Positions 5,766-13,004 of a stretch of 13,225 nt of DNA are shown one piece after another. This DNA is from JAEZJZ01 sp964450265. GTDB taxonomy: Bacteria > Bacillota > UBA994 > UBA5500. How positions within the stretch are numbered: position 1 is the first letter of the stretch; each line of letters starts with the position of its first letter. A model generated the notes under the pieces. That model made no database searches. It saw nothing but the letters and a program-made list of their open reading frames with translations, and was not told the origin of the DNA. The position numbers were made by a program, and so were the translations under genes. Location: positions 1 through 13,225 of the forward strand of contig CAYVCY010000050.1 of NCBI GenBank assembly GCA_964450265.1, given 5' to 3'.

Positions 5766-7079
5766 ATGATCATTCAGAGAGTGGAGCAACTTGTTGACAG
5801 TCTTCATCCGCAGTTGGTTGCCACCCGCCGTGACTTCCACAAGCATGCCGAGTCGGCATGGACTGAGTTTCGTACCGCATCGATCATTGCCCAGCAATTG
5901 ACTGACCTCGGCTACGAGGTGAAACTTGGGCGGGAGGTAGTCAAGGAAGCCGACCGCATGGGTGTGCCAGATCGATCGGTACTGGATGCGCACTTGGAAC
6001 GGGCACGGGCCCAGGGTGCTGTGGAAGAGTTCCTACCCCATCTAGCTGGCGGCTTCACCGGCGTGGTTGGCATTTTGCGCTGCGGTGAAGGCCCTGTGAT
6101 CGGCATGCGTTTTGACATCGATGCTGTGGATGTGGCAGAGTCGCAATCGCCCGATCACCGTCCGTTCAGCGAAGGTTTCGCGTCAGTAAACGAGAACGTG
6201 ATGCACTCTTGCGGGCATGACGGTCATGCGACCATCGGCTTAGGAGTGGCTACTACCCTGGCGCAGATCAAAGACCGGCTGCGTGGCACGATCAAGCTAG
6301 TCTTCCAGCCGGCAGAAGAGGGAGTGCGCGGAGCCAAGTCGGTGGTCGGTTCCGGCATTTTGGATGACGTGCAATATATGGTCGGCTCCCACCTCAGCAG
6401 CGGGGTCCCCACCGGCACCGTGGTCTGTGGCCGCGAGGGTTTCTTGGCTACCACCAAATTCGACGCCATCATCCATGGCGGCCCGGCTCATGCCGGAGGT
6501 CAGCCTCAAGGCGGGCATAACGCTCTCTTGGCGGCAGCCACCGCTGTGCTCAATCTCTATGCCATTCCTCGCCACAGCCAAGGAGCTACCCGGATCAACG
6601 TGGGCCGCCTCAATGCCGGCACCGGACGCAACGTGATTCCAGATCGGGCCCATCTGGCTATCGAGACCAGAGGATTAACCAGTGAATTGAACGATCACAT
6701 GTATAATTACGCTCTTCGCATCCTGGATAGTGCAACAGCCATGCACGGCTGTACCTACGAGCTAAAGCAGATGGGTGCCGCGCGCAGCGGCGAGAGTACT
6801 GGAGAGCTGGTCGAGCGCCTGAGCAAGATAGCCAAGCAAATCAGCGACTTCACCAACGTGGCAGAGGGCAACCGTCAAGGCGGCGGGAGCGAGGATTACA
6901 CCTATATGATGGAGCGAGTGCAGCAAAACGGCGGTCAAGCCACCTTCATCAGTGTCGGTGCTGATATCAATGGGGCAGGACATCATACCTTCGAGTTTGA
7001 CTTCGACGAGACTGCCCTGAAGGGTGCCGTCAAGCTGTTTGTGCTCTCCGCTTTAGATATCATGGGTGAATTGGTTTAA
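5766..7079 (+). CDS. M20-family amidohydrolase, AbgA-like (p-aminobenzoyl-glutamate hydrolase subunit A)
   Basis: The 437-residue protein resembles E. coli AbgA along its whole length, including AbgA-specific stretches such as RDFHKHAESAWTEFRTA, LGREVVKEADRMG, GGFTGVVGIL and VETRG-like IETRG. Metal-site motifs of peptidase family M20D are present: MHSCGHDGHATIGLG (C149, H151), FQPAEEG (E184, E185), PAHAG (H242) and GHHTFEFDFDE (H407). Known role of AbgAB: cleavage of p-aminobenzoyl-glutamate, a folate breakdown product, by a heterodimer. No abgB or abgT partner is in the window, so the substrate is uncertain and an N-acyl amino acid is possible. I chose ATG 5766 because GGGGGTG lies 8 nt upstream and AbgA homology begins there. 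The reading frame stays open 60 codons further upstream but that part is not homologous. Confidence 0.85.
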   Translation: MIIQRVEQLVDSLHPQLVATRRDFHKHAESAWTEFRTASIIAQQLTDLGYEVKLGREVVKEADRMGVPDRSVLDAHLERARAQGAVEEFLPHLAGGFTGVVGILRCGEGPVIGMRFDIDAVDVAESQSPDHRPFSEGFASVNENVMHSCGHDGHATIGLGVATTLAQIKDRLRGTIKLVFQPAEEGVRGAKSVVGSGILDDVQYMVGSHLSSGVPTGTVVCGREGFLATTKFDAIIHGGPAHAGGQPQGGHNALLAAATAVLNLYAIPRHSQGATRINVGRLNAGTGRNVIPDRAHLAIETRGLTSELNDHMYNYALRILDSATAMHGCTYELKQMGAARSGESTGELVERLSKIAKQISDFTNVAEGNRQGGGSEDYTYMMERVQQNGGQATFISVGADINGAGHHTFEFDFDETALKGAVKLFVLSALDIMGELV

Positions 7080-7097
7080 CGGATCAGCGAATATGAC

Positions 7098-7136
7098 AAC
7101 AGGCACCCGGGCATTAGCGGGTGCCTGTTTCTTGTG
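7098..7136 (+). terminator. Rho-independent terminator after the amidohydrolase gene
   Basis: A 12-bp stem pairs 7098-7109 with 7118-7129 (core CAGGCACCCG / CGGGTGCCTG) around an 8-nt loop, followed by TTTCTTGT. It begins 18 nt after the TAA stop of the amidohydrolase and separates it from the ferritin-like gene. Confidence 0.88.
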
Positions 7137-7188
7137 CTCTCAGCGTAGTTAGCCTGGGTCCGGGATAAGCTAGTTAAGGGTGATTGAC

Positions 7189-7737
7189 TTGGCTAGCAAG
7201 CGTAAGTTCTTATCAGTTGCAGCGGTGATCGGTCTGGGGTTAGTTTGGCAGCGGCGTCGGTCGCGCAAACGCCGCACCAGGCCGCAGATCAGCTCTAGAG
7301 ATGCCAGTTTTTTGAAGCGGGCCGTGCTGCTGGAGGCCCAGCAGATTCCTTTTTATCATCAATTGGCGCTGAGCGCTAAGCGCTCTGGACGCCTGCATCT
7401 GGAAGCCGGGTTTTTGAAGGCGATGGAGGTGGAGGCGGATCATCTGCGCGACCTGAAGGTAGCCGGGCGGCGGTTGGGGATGAACCTGATGTTTTGGGAA
7501 CGGCTGGGGGAGAGGATCGGTGGGTTGACCGGAAGCGTGTTCGCTCCCCGGGACCCGCGGTGGGCGCTTCGGGCCATCCGTGGCCTGGAGAAGCTGGCTG
7601 CAGGCGAATACGCCCGCAACCGCGATCAGGTTGCCGACCTCAAGCTGCAGGAGCTCTATTTGAACAATCAGCTGGACGAGGAGATCCATCAAGCTTGGGC
7701 CGATCTGATGCTGAAGACATTGCCCCAGGATAGCTGA
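7189..7737 (+). CDS. membrane-anchored ferritin-like diiron protein (COQ7/rubrerythrin-type fold), unknown function
   Basis: A 182-residue protein. Residues about 6-20 are hydrophobic (FLSVAAVIGLGLVW) and are followed by a very basic QRRRSRKRRTR stretch, the signature of an N-terminal membrane anchor with a cytoplasmic domain. The rest is helical and carries the full four-helix diiron pattern: E49 in LLEAQQIPFYHQ, E82-x-x-H85 in EVEADHLRDL, E140 in AAGEYARN, and E164-x-x-H167 in DEEIHQAW. Order and spacing match COQ7 and rubrerythrin-like ferritin-fold proteins. Those act as hydroxylases, peroxidases or iron oxidases; which applies here is unknown. The likely start is TTG 7189, preceded by AAGGGTGA about 5 nt upstream. 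GTG at 7180 is in frame but lies on top of that site. No rubredoxin domain is fused. Family-level assignment is inference from the residue pattern. Confidence 0.75.
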   Translation: MASKRKFLSVAAVIGLGLVWQRRRSRKRRTRPQISSRDASFLKRAVLLEAQQIPFYHQLALSAKRSGRLHLEAGFLKAMEVEADHLRDLKVAGRRLGMNLMFWERLGERIGGLTGSVFAPRDPRWALRAIRGLEKLAAGEYARNRDQVADLKLQELYLNNQLDEEIHQAWADLMLKTLPQDS

Positions 7738-8036
7738 GAAGAGTGGGCCCAGTCTCCCCGTCTCGCCTTAGTGTTCGGCCAGGCCTGCGTGCCCAGTCAC
7801 TGTCTGCCAAGCTAATGGATGAGCTCCCTGCGGCTGGAGGCAGCAGAACTCGTCGCCCATCCAGTGCGCTATCTGCCTATACTAAGGGAAACGTTTTTGC
7901 TGCAAAACTGAAACGAGATTAGCAGGGGCGACTCAAACAGCTGCTGCCTTTGATCCAGCCTTGCTCGCTCTTTGAACGGGCAGCCAATGTGCCTGTTGCA
8001 CGCAGGCCTGTCTCCACTGTCCCGCCATTTTGTCGC
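7738..8036. other. non-coding gap between convergent genes
   Basis: About 300 bases lie between the ends of the ferritin-like gene and the asparaginase gene. I see no convincing ORF with a ribosome binding site, no strong terminator hairpin and no repeat here. Confidence 0.5.
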
Positions 8037-9041
8037 TTAGTACTGATTAAACACGCGCTGAATTTCCTCTGGTCTGGTCGTCCTGGTCAACGCCAGCATC
8101 AGTAGAACTCTTGCCTTCTGGGGGTTCAGGTTGTCTGCCCCCACGAAGCGGTCGCTTGCTCCCGGCCGAAGGGGCAATACCCGCCCATTTCCTACTCGGG
8201 TGGAGCGCACCACCACTATTCCGCTTTCGTGCGCCCGCCTGAGTGCTTCGCGGGCCTTCGGTGTGGGATGACCAGAGCCCACTCCAGCGACCACGATGCC
8301 TTTATAGCCGGCTGCTGCCAGCGCATCCACCGTCACTTCGTCCGCACCAAGGTGGGTATACACGATGCCCACCCGCGGTAGGGTCGGCAGCTGGTCCACC
8401 GTGAACTCTGACTGCCAGGTGTGCTGACGAGTCGGGGCGTGATAGATACTGACCTGGCCATTATCGATGCTGCCTAGGGCCCCCAGGTCTTGGGAGCGGA
8501 AGGTGTGCAGCTGGCTGGCGTGGGTCTTGGTCACATCGCGGGCAGCATACACTTCATCGTTCATCGTCACCAATACCCCCAGGCCTCTGGCCTCGGGGGC
8601 AGCTGCCACCCGCACCGCGTTGACCAAGTTCATCGGGCCGTCAGGGCTGAGCGCGGTAGCCGGGCGCATGGCACCAACCACTACCACCGGTTTTCGACTA
8701 CGCACAACCAAGTTCAGCCAGTAGGCGGTTTCCTCCAAAGTGTCGGTGCCGTGGGTGATCACTATTCCAGCCACCTCTGGTTTGGTGCGGAAGATCTCGT
8801 TTATTCTCCTGGCCAGAAACAGCCAGATATCCTCGGTCAATGCAGAACTAGCCACGTTGCATACTTGCTCGCCGGAAATTTCGGCTATCTGTTCCAAGCC
8901 GGGTGCAGCCGCTGTCAGATCATCCACCGATAGCTGGCCGGCCTTATAGCCGGCGGTGTGCAAGGGACTCGGTCCGCGGCCAGCAATCGTCCCCCCAGTG
9001 GCCAGGATCACCACCTGAGGTCGATTAAAGGAATCATCCAC
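8037..9041 (-). CDS. L-asparaginase, type II-like
   Basis: The 334-residue protein matches type II bacterial asparaginases throughout. The catalytic Thr lies in ILATGGTIAG (T15). The second catalytic set is T99-D100 in ITHGTDTLEETAY with K172 in ARDVTKTHAS. The C-terminus NPQKARVLLMLAL...FNQY is nearly that of E. coli AnsB. Reaction: L-asparagine to L-aspartate plus ammonia; some relatives also act on glutamine. Type II enzymes are usually exported, but no signal peptide or lipobox precedes the first strand here, so it is probably cytoplasmic. I place the start at GTG 9041, since GAGGTG lies about 6 nt upstream; GTG 9050 is in frame but overlaps that site. It sits alone, with a hairpin between it and the upstream transporter gene. 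Confidence 0.9.
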   Translation of the reverse strand: MDDSFNRPQVVILATGGTIAGRGPSPLHTAGYKAGQLSVDDLTAAAPGLEQIAEISGEQVCNVASSALTEDIWLFLARRINEIFRTKPEVAGIVITHGTDTLEETAYWLNLVVRSRKPVVVVGAMRPATALSPDGPMNLVNAVRVAAAPEARGLGVLVTMNDEVYAARDVTKTHASQLHTFRSQDLGALGSIDNGQVSIYHAPTRQHTWQSEFTVDQLPTLPRVGIVYTHLGADEVTVDALAAAGYKGIVVAGVGSGHPTPKAREALRRAHESGIVVVRSTRVGNGRVLPLRPGASDRFVGADNLNPQKARVLLMLALTRTTRPEEIQRVFNQY

Positions 9042-9077
9042 TTCCTTCACCTCTTACCATTATTTTTATACGCATTT

Positions 9078-9083
9078 AGTATA
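9078..9083 (-). promoter_or_regulatory. candidate -10 element for the asparaginase gene
   Basis: TATACT on the minus strand lies about 37 nt upstream of the asparaginase start. No convincing -35 hexamer is seen 16-18 nt further upstream, so this is weak. A second TATAAA closer to the gene is an alternative. Confidence 0.25.
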
Positions 9084-9127
9084 GCATGCTGAAGGGCTGT
9101 CGCGAAGTGACTGGGGGAGAGTAATGA

Positions 9128-9157
9128 GGGGCTGTCGTACGAACAGCCCCTTTTCTT
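9128..9157. terminator. hairpin terminator between the Na/Pi transporter and asparaginase genes
   Basis: An 8-bp stem GGGGCTGT / ACAGCCCC pairs 9128-9135 with 9143-9150 around a 7-nt loop. On the plus strand it is followed by TTTTCTT, a classic terminator tail. On the minus strand, the direction of both flanking genes, the run after the stem is only TCATTACTC. It lies 39 nt past the transporter stop, so it probably ends that transcript despite the weaker tail. Confidence 0.6.
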
Positions 9158-9188
9158 GACGTTCTGATGGCGACCCATGTCTTCCACC

Positions 9189-10820
9189 TTAGTCTTCGCC
9201 TATCCAATTTGCGCCGATGCCCACCAGTGCTTCCGCCGTGTTGTTGGCGTGGTCCGCCATCCGTTCAAAGGTAGAGATCAGATCTAGATAGATCACTCCG
9301 GAGGCGGGGAAACAGATGCCATTGTTCAAGCGGTTGATATGATGGCGCCGCAGTCGCTTCTCTAACAGGTCGATGTCGTTTTCCACTGCCAGAATGTGGT
9401 CCAACAGATCCACATCGCCGGACTCTAGGATTTGCAGCGACTCCTTGATCAATTGGCTAACCCGGTTGTACATGTCATCCAGCTCATCGATAGCCTCGGG
9501 AGAAAACGGCAAGCGGTGCTCCACGCGGTATTCCGCCAGTTCCCCAATATTCTCTGACAAGTCTCCCAAACGTTCGAAATCGCTGGATATACTGATCAGT
9601 GCGCTTAGGCGTGCCGACTGTTCGTCGCTGAGCGACCGACCGGATAACTTCACTAGATAGCTAATAATTTCATGTTCCAGGTTATTGATCGCCGTTTCCT
9701 TTTGAACCGATGCCGGCAGTCGCTCCAAGTTCACCTGTCGGAAGCAAGTATAGACATCCTCCAGCATGCCCAAAGCTAGGTTGCCCATGCGCACCAACTC
9801 GCGGTTGGCCTGACCGAGGGCAATGGAAGGCGTCACCAACAGGTGCTCATCCAAGTAGAGGGCGCCTACATGCTCCACATCGTCCTCTCCTGGTAGAATC
9901 CTCTCTACCAAGTGGGCGAATTGACTGATGAAAGGAAGCATCAACAAGGTGGCAGAGACGTTGAATATGATATGGCCATTGGCCACCTGCCTAGCCAGAT
10001 CGTGATGGGTAGTCGCAATTAAAGCTGCAAAGGGTCGGAAAATGATCAGGAGGGCGGTCGCACCGATCATCTTGAAGAGGAGGTGAGCGACGGCGGCGCG
10101 CCTGGCGTTTAGCCCAGTGCCGATAGAGGCTAACATAGCTGTTGCGGTGGTGCCAATATTGCTTCCCAGCACCAGCGCCAAGGATGCATTCAGATCGATG
10201 AGGCCTTGAGCTGCCAGCGTTACCACGAGACCGGTGGTAGCACTGCTGCTCTGCAAAATGGCAGTAATAATGGTGCCTACGAGTATACCTAACAGCGGGC
10301 GCCTGCTCAGGTTAAGAATCACGCTGGTGAAGAGCTGGCTATCGCCCAGCGGCTGCAGAGAGGTTCCCATAATATCCATGCCTAGGAACAGTATGCCGAA
10401 GCCGAGAATTGTCTGTCCAATGAAGCGGGTGCTCTTCCTTCTACCCGTCAGATTCACTAGTAGGCCGATACCGATAGCGGGCAACGCCAACTCGGTCAGT
10501 CTCAACGAGACCATGAAAGCCGTGATGGTGGTGCCTACGGCTCCGCCCATGATCACCGAAATCGCTTGCTTCAGGCTGAGCAACCCAGCATTGACAAAAC
10601 CCACCACCATCACAGAGGTGGCGCTGCTGCTCTGAATGATCATGGTCACGATCGTGCCCACAATCACTCCGATTAGCGGAGTCCTGGTCAGTATTTCTAA
10701 TAGGCGTCGTAGGCGATCCCCTGCGGTCTTCTGCAGTCCATCTGCCATCAGCTGCATACCATAGATGAACAGGCCAAGCCCACCCACTAACCCAAATAGC
10801 GTCTTGATCGATGCCGTCAC
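9189..10820 (-). CDS. Na/Pi cotransporter family protein with C-terminal PhoU-like domain
   Basis: The 543-residue protein has the two inverted-repeat signatures of the Na/Pi cotransporter family: QSSSATSVMVVGF at residues 63-75 and QSSSATTGLVV at 190-200. They lie within about eight hydrophobic segments (residues 5-310). The soluble C-terminal part (about 335-530) is helical with PhoU-like stretches, including SSDFERLGDLSENIGELAEY and STFERMADHANNTAEAL, whose E/D-x-x-x-D clusters bind metal in PhoU. Known role: sodium-coupled phosphate uptake or export across the cytoplasmic membrane, with PhoU-like domains linked to control. I chose GTG 10820 because AAGGAGG lies 7 nt upstream; an in-frame start 15 codons earlier lacks such a site. 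A candidate Pho box lies about 100 nt upstream. Confidence 0.9.
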   Translation of the reverse strand: MTASIKTLFGLVGGLGLFIYGMQLMADGLQKTAGDRLRRLLEILTRTPLIGVIVGTIVTMIIQSSSATSVMVVGFVNAGLLSLKQAISVIMGGAVGTTITAFMVSLRLTELALPAIGIGLLVNLTGRRKSTRFIGQTILGFGILFLGMDIMGTSLQPLGDSQLFTSVILNLSRRPLLGILVGTIITAILQSSSATTGLVVTLAAQGLIDLNASLALVLGSNIGTTATAMLASIGTGLNARRAAVAHLLFKMIGATALLIIFRPFAALIATTHHDLARQVANGHIIFNVSATLLMLPFISQFAHLVERILPGEDDVEHVGALYLDEHLLVTPSIALGQANRELVRMGNLALGMLEDVYTCFRQVNLERLPASVQKETAINNLEHEIISYLVKLSGRSLSDEQSARLSALISISSDFERLGDLSENIGELAEYRVEHRLPFSPEAIDELDDMYNRVSQLIKESLQILESGDVDLLDHILAVENDIDLLEKRLRRHHINRLNNGICFPASGVIYLDLISTFERMADHANNTAEALVGIGANWIGED

Positions 10821-10879
10821 CTGGATCCCTCCTTGAGTAGGATTATCAAGATGAAACAAGACCAATGTCCATCAATCAT

Positions 10880-10933
10880 TGTATACTCGATCAATCGCGC
10901 ATGTCATTTGGACAAGTTTTAAGATCCTGTTAA
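10880..10933 (-). promoter_or_regulatory. candidate Pho box and -10 element of the Na/Pi transporter gene
   Basis: On the minus strand TTAACA (10933-10928) and TTAAAA (10922-10917) are separated by exactly 5 nt. This is the 11-bp direct-repeat layout of the Bacillus PhoP box, TT(A/C/T)ACA with 5-nt spacing. About 31 nt downstream is TATACA (10885-10880), a possible -10 element, which would place the repeats near -40 to -65. The link to a phosphate transporter makes phosphate control plausible. Only two half-sites are clear, where strong boxes have four. Confidence 0.4.
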
Positions 10934-10959
10934 GATTGTCCACAAGATCCTAGTATAAT
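10930..10959 (+). promoter_or_regulatory. candidate promoter for the TIGR01906 gene
   Basis: TTAAGA (10930-10935) and a perfect TATAAT (10954-10959) are 18 nt apart. Transcription would start near 10966 and give a leader of about 160 nt before the gene at 11126. The -35 element overlaps the candidate Pho box of the divergent gene. Confidence 0.45.
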
Positions 10960-10965
10960 GTTAAA

Positions 10966-11125
10966 GGAACAGCAATCCGAAACCAAGAATGTGAACCCGA
11001 GAAGGGTCTGCTGGGGCTGTTGTCTCAAATTTCCCGATCTGAGTCTATTGTAGCTGGTTTGCTGAGATAGAATCTTTAAGCTTAGATTAAGCTATTGGTA
11101 ACGTAACGCAATGGGGGGGTGTTGA
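10966..11125 (+). other. long 5' leader with possible RNA structure
   Basis: Between the candidate promoter and the TIGR01906 gene, AACAGC (10968-10973) can pair with GCTGTT (11016-11021), enclosing a small hairpin ACCC/GGGT (10995-10998 with 11004-11007). The sequence matches no riboswitch class I know. No ORF with a ribosome binding site is seen in it. Confidence 0.25.
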
Positions 11126-11830
11126 ATGAAAGCCTTGCGACGTGGATCGATGATAGGCCTCGGCGGCTTGTCGCTGCTAGCCTTGGTGCTGCTCATTCAA
11201 GTACAGGTGGTCTCGTATAGTGTTTCCTACTACCAAGAAGAATTCGCCAAGCTGCAGCTGGCTGAAACTTTGGACACCGATCTGGACCAGCTAGCACGGT
11301 TTAGCCGACACACTACCCGCTACCTGCGTGGTCTAGAGTCCGATCCCAACGTGCAACTGGTGTTGTATGGGCGAGAGCAGCTCCTGCTCAATGAGCGGGA
11401 GATCGCACACATGCGCGATGTGCAGGGGCTGTTCCGGGTTGCCCAGTGGGCTGCGACCGGCGGCTTAGGTGTCTGGGTTCTGTTGTTTGCCTACCATTGG
11501 CGAAGAGGGAACCTGCGGCCTTTCCTGCGTTTTATAGCCATATCTAGCTCCATTGGCCTGTTGATCGGTCTGCTTGTTGGTTGGCTGATCAGTCTTAATT
11601 TCACCGCGGTTTTCGATCTATTCCATCGGTTAACGTTCACCAACGACCTCTGGCAGTTAAATCCAGAGACAGATCAATTGATCAACCTTTTGCCAGAACG
11701 GTTCTTTGCTGACGCTGTTTGGCTCGCTTCCTGGCGAACCGTACTCACTCTGGCAGCCCTGTCAATTGTTACTGGCATCGGTAGTTTTCGACGAAATTTG
11801 TTATATTTCTTCTCAATATCGCAGATCTAG
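11126..11830 (+). CDS. TIGR01906 / DUF1461 family integral membrane protein
   Basis: A 234-residue protein with about four membrane segments: residues 9-28, 112-125, 136-156 and 205-222. The stretch FTNDLWQLNPETDQLINLLPERFF (about 171-194) is the family hallmark (NDLW-x-L-[ND]P-x-T-D-x-L-I-x-x-x-P). Between the first and second membrane segments lies an extracytoplasmic region of about 80 residues. The function of the family is unknown. The ATG start has a run of seven G (11113-11119) about 6 nt upstream as its ribosome binding site. The next gene, a TPR protein, starts 69 nt downstream on the same strand and may be cotranscribed. The fit in length and motif makes the family assignment good; the role remains unknown. 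Confidence 0.8.
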   Translation: MKALRRGSMIGLGGLSLLALVLLIQVQVVSYSVSYYQEEFAKLQLAETLDTDLDQLARFSRHTTRYLRGLESDPNVQLVLYGREQLLLNEREIAHMRDVQGLFRVAQWAATGGLGVWVLLFAYHWRRGNLRPFLRFIAISSSIGLLIGLLVGWLISLNFTAVFDLFHRLTFTNDLWQLNPETDQLINLLPERFFADAVWLASWRTVLTLAALSIVTGIGSFRRNLLYFFSISQI

Positions 11831-11899
11831 GCAGGGAAAGCGGTCCAATACAGAGAATTTTCTGAGTTGAGGCGCGTCTGGCGATTGGAGGTGACGCCT

Positions 11900-12289
11900 G
11901 TGACCGGATGGGATAAAAAGGGAGCCTTAGATAAAATAAGAAGAGCTGCCGTCAGGCATGAATGGGGAGCGGCCGATGCACTGCTGCATCAGATGCTGGA
12001 ATCGATGGTTGACGCTCAGTCCGAAGTAGCGGACGATCTGGAGAGGTTGGCAACGGATTGTGACAAACTTAGTTTGAACGCAGTGATGTGCTGGGCTTAC
12101 CAATGGGTGGTGCAGCTCGACCCGGCTAATGCTGTGCCTTATTTGCGGCTAGCCGCCTATCACGAGCGAAATGGCCAGTATCAGACAGCTATCGAATGGT
12201 TGCGCAGAGGGTTGGAGATCGTGCAGGACGGCAGCCAGGCAGCTCAGCAATTGCGCAGAGCTTATCGACGGGTACAACGGGTTCGCTAA
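11900..12289 (+). CDS. small TPR-like repeat protein
   Basis: A 129-residue all-helical soluble protein. The second half, from AVMCWAYQWVVQLDPANAVPYLRLAAYHERNG to QYQTAIEWLRRGLEIV, fits tetratricopeptide repeats: a helix pair ending in DPAN, then a W-L-x-x-A-Y...G-x-Y-x-x-A-I-x-x-L-x-x-G-L unit. TPR domains bind partner proteins, and no enzyme domain is present. The GTG at 11900 is chosen because GGAGGTGA ends 5 nt before it. An in-frame TTG at 11867 would add 11 residues but has no ribosome binding site. There is no signal peptide or membrane segment, so it is probably cytoplasmic. It may work with the membrane protein upstream, but only their order suggests this. Confidence 0.75.
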   Translation: MTGWDKKGALDKIRRAAVRHEWGAADALLHQMLESMVDAQSEVADDLERLATDCDKLSLNAVMCWAYQWVVQLDPANAVPYLRLAAYHERNGQYQTAIEWLRRGLEIVQDGSQAAQQLRRAYRRVQRVR

Positions 12290-12369
12290 GCCTGCCAAGT
12301 GACCAGATCAAGTCCAAAGTGCTTCCGCTTCGCGATGAAGGCAGCTGTGTGAGGCAGTTATGTAAGCTA

Positions 12370-12399
12370 TTGACATGGGCGGCCTGCTAGCCTTATACT
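12370..12399 (+). promoter_or_regulatory. sigma-A promoter of the perR-like gene
   Basis: A perfect TTGACA (12370-12375) and TATACT (12394-12399) are 18 nt apart, 40 nt upstream of the GTG start. Overlapping and following the -10 is a short dyad ACTG-GTAT-CAGT (12398-12409), and GTTATTAAC (12413-12421) follows. Either could be an autoregulatory operator site, but neither matches the full PerR box. Confidence 0.7.
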
Positions 12400-12438
12400 G
12401 GTATCAGTAATGGTTATTAACTAGGGAGGCTTTTGCCA

Positions 12439-12852
12439 GTGAGTGGCTTTCAACGGATGACCGAACAGCGGCGACTGATTTTGAAGGTATTGCAGAGTAC
12501 AGACTGTCATCCGACTGCCGATTGGGTATACGAACAGGTGAGAAAGGAACTGCCCAATGTCAGCCTGGGAACGATCTACCGTAACCTACGCGCTCTGGTG
12601 GAGATGGACATGGCCTTAGAACTCTGTTTTGGTAGCGGGCAGGACCGGTTTGATGGTAATCGGCAGCCCCATTATCACTTCCGCTGTCGGCATTGTGGCA
12701 GGGTATTCGACCTGCCGATCCCGCGAAAACCAGAGTTAGACCTGGAAGCGGCAGAGTATTTTCCGGGAAAGATTAGAGGCCATCGACTGGAGTTTTTCGG
12801 TCACTGTCAGGAATGCGAGGAAGAACTAGCGAAGTCTAGCGGGAGGAGGTAA
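12439..12852 (+). CDS. perR: Fur-family regulator, PerR-like peroxide sensor
   Basis: A 137-residue protein with an N-terminal winged helix (HPTADWVYEQV, VSLGTIYRNLRALVE) and a C-terminal dimerisation domain. All five PerR regulatory-metal ligands are present with the exact spacing of the B. subtilis protein: H24, D72, H78, H80, D91 (H37, D85, H91, H93, D104 there). D72 rather than Glu is the mark of PerR over Fur. The four structural zinc cysteines C83, C86, C123 and C126 are also spaced correctly. Known role: an Fe- or Mn-bound repressor of peroxide-defence genes, inactivated by metal-catalysed His oxidation. The GTG at 12439 is favoured since GGGAGG lies 9 nt upstream; a TTG two codons earlier is too close to it. 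A rubredoxin-like gene follows 5 nt downstream. Confidence 0.85.
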   Translation: MSGFQRMTEQRRLILKVLQSTDCHPTADWVYEQVRKELPNVSLGTIYRNLRALVEMDMALELCFGSGQDRFDGNRQPHYHFRCRHCGRVFDLPIPRKPELDLEAAEYFPGKIRGHRLEFFGHCQECEEELAKSSGRR

Positions 12853-12857
12853 GTGAA

Positions 12858-12965
12858 ATGGCAGTATTCGCGTGCAAGGTATGCGGGCACGAGAAGGAAG
12901 GGCGCTGTAAACCCCGCAAGTGTCCGGAGTGCAATAGTCAGGGTAGTTTTGAGAAGAAAGAGTAG
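12858..12965 (+). CDS. RCKP-type rubredoxin-like small protein
   Basis: A 35-residue protein beginning MAVFACKVCGHEKEG, followed by RCKPRKCPEC. It has four Cys in two CxxC pairs (C6, C9, C22, C25) plus C17 in the RCKP motif that names this short rubredoxin-like family. Two CxxC knuckles bind one iron or zinc. Such proteins commonly lie next to rubrerythrin, PerR or other oxidative-stress genes of anaerobes, and an electron-carrier or zinc-ribbon role is the usual guess. The ATG starts 5 nt after the regulator stop. Its ribosome binding site GGGAGGAGGT (12841-12850) overlaps the end of the regulator gene, so the two are almost certainly cotranscribed. Confidence 0.82.
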   Translation: MAVFACKVCGHEKEGRCKPRKCPECNSQGSFEKKE

Positions 12966-13004
12966 GCCCACTCCGTCTATTGTAAGGATAGCTGATAGTA
13001 GTAG

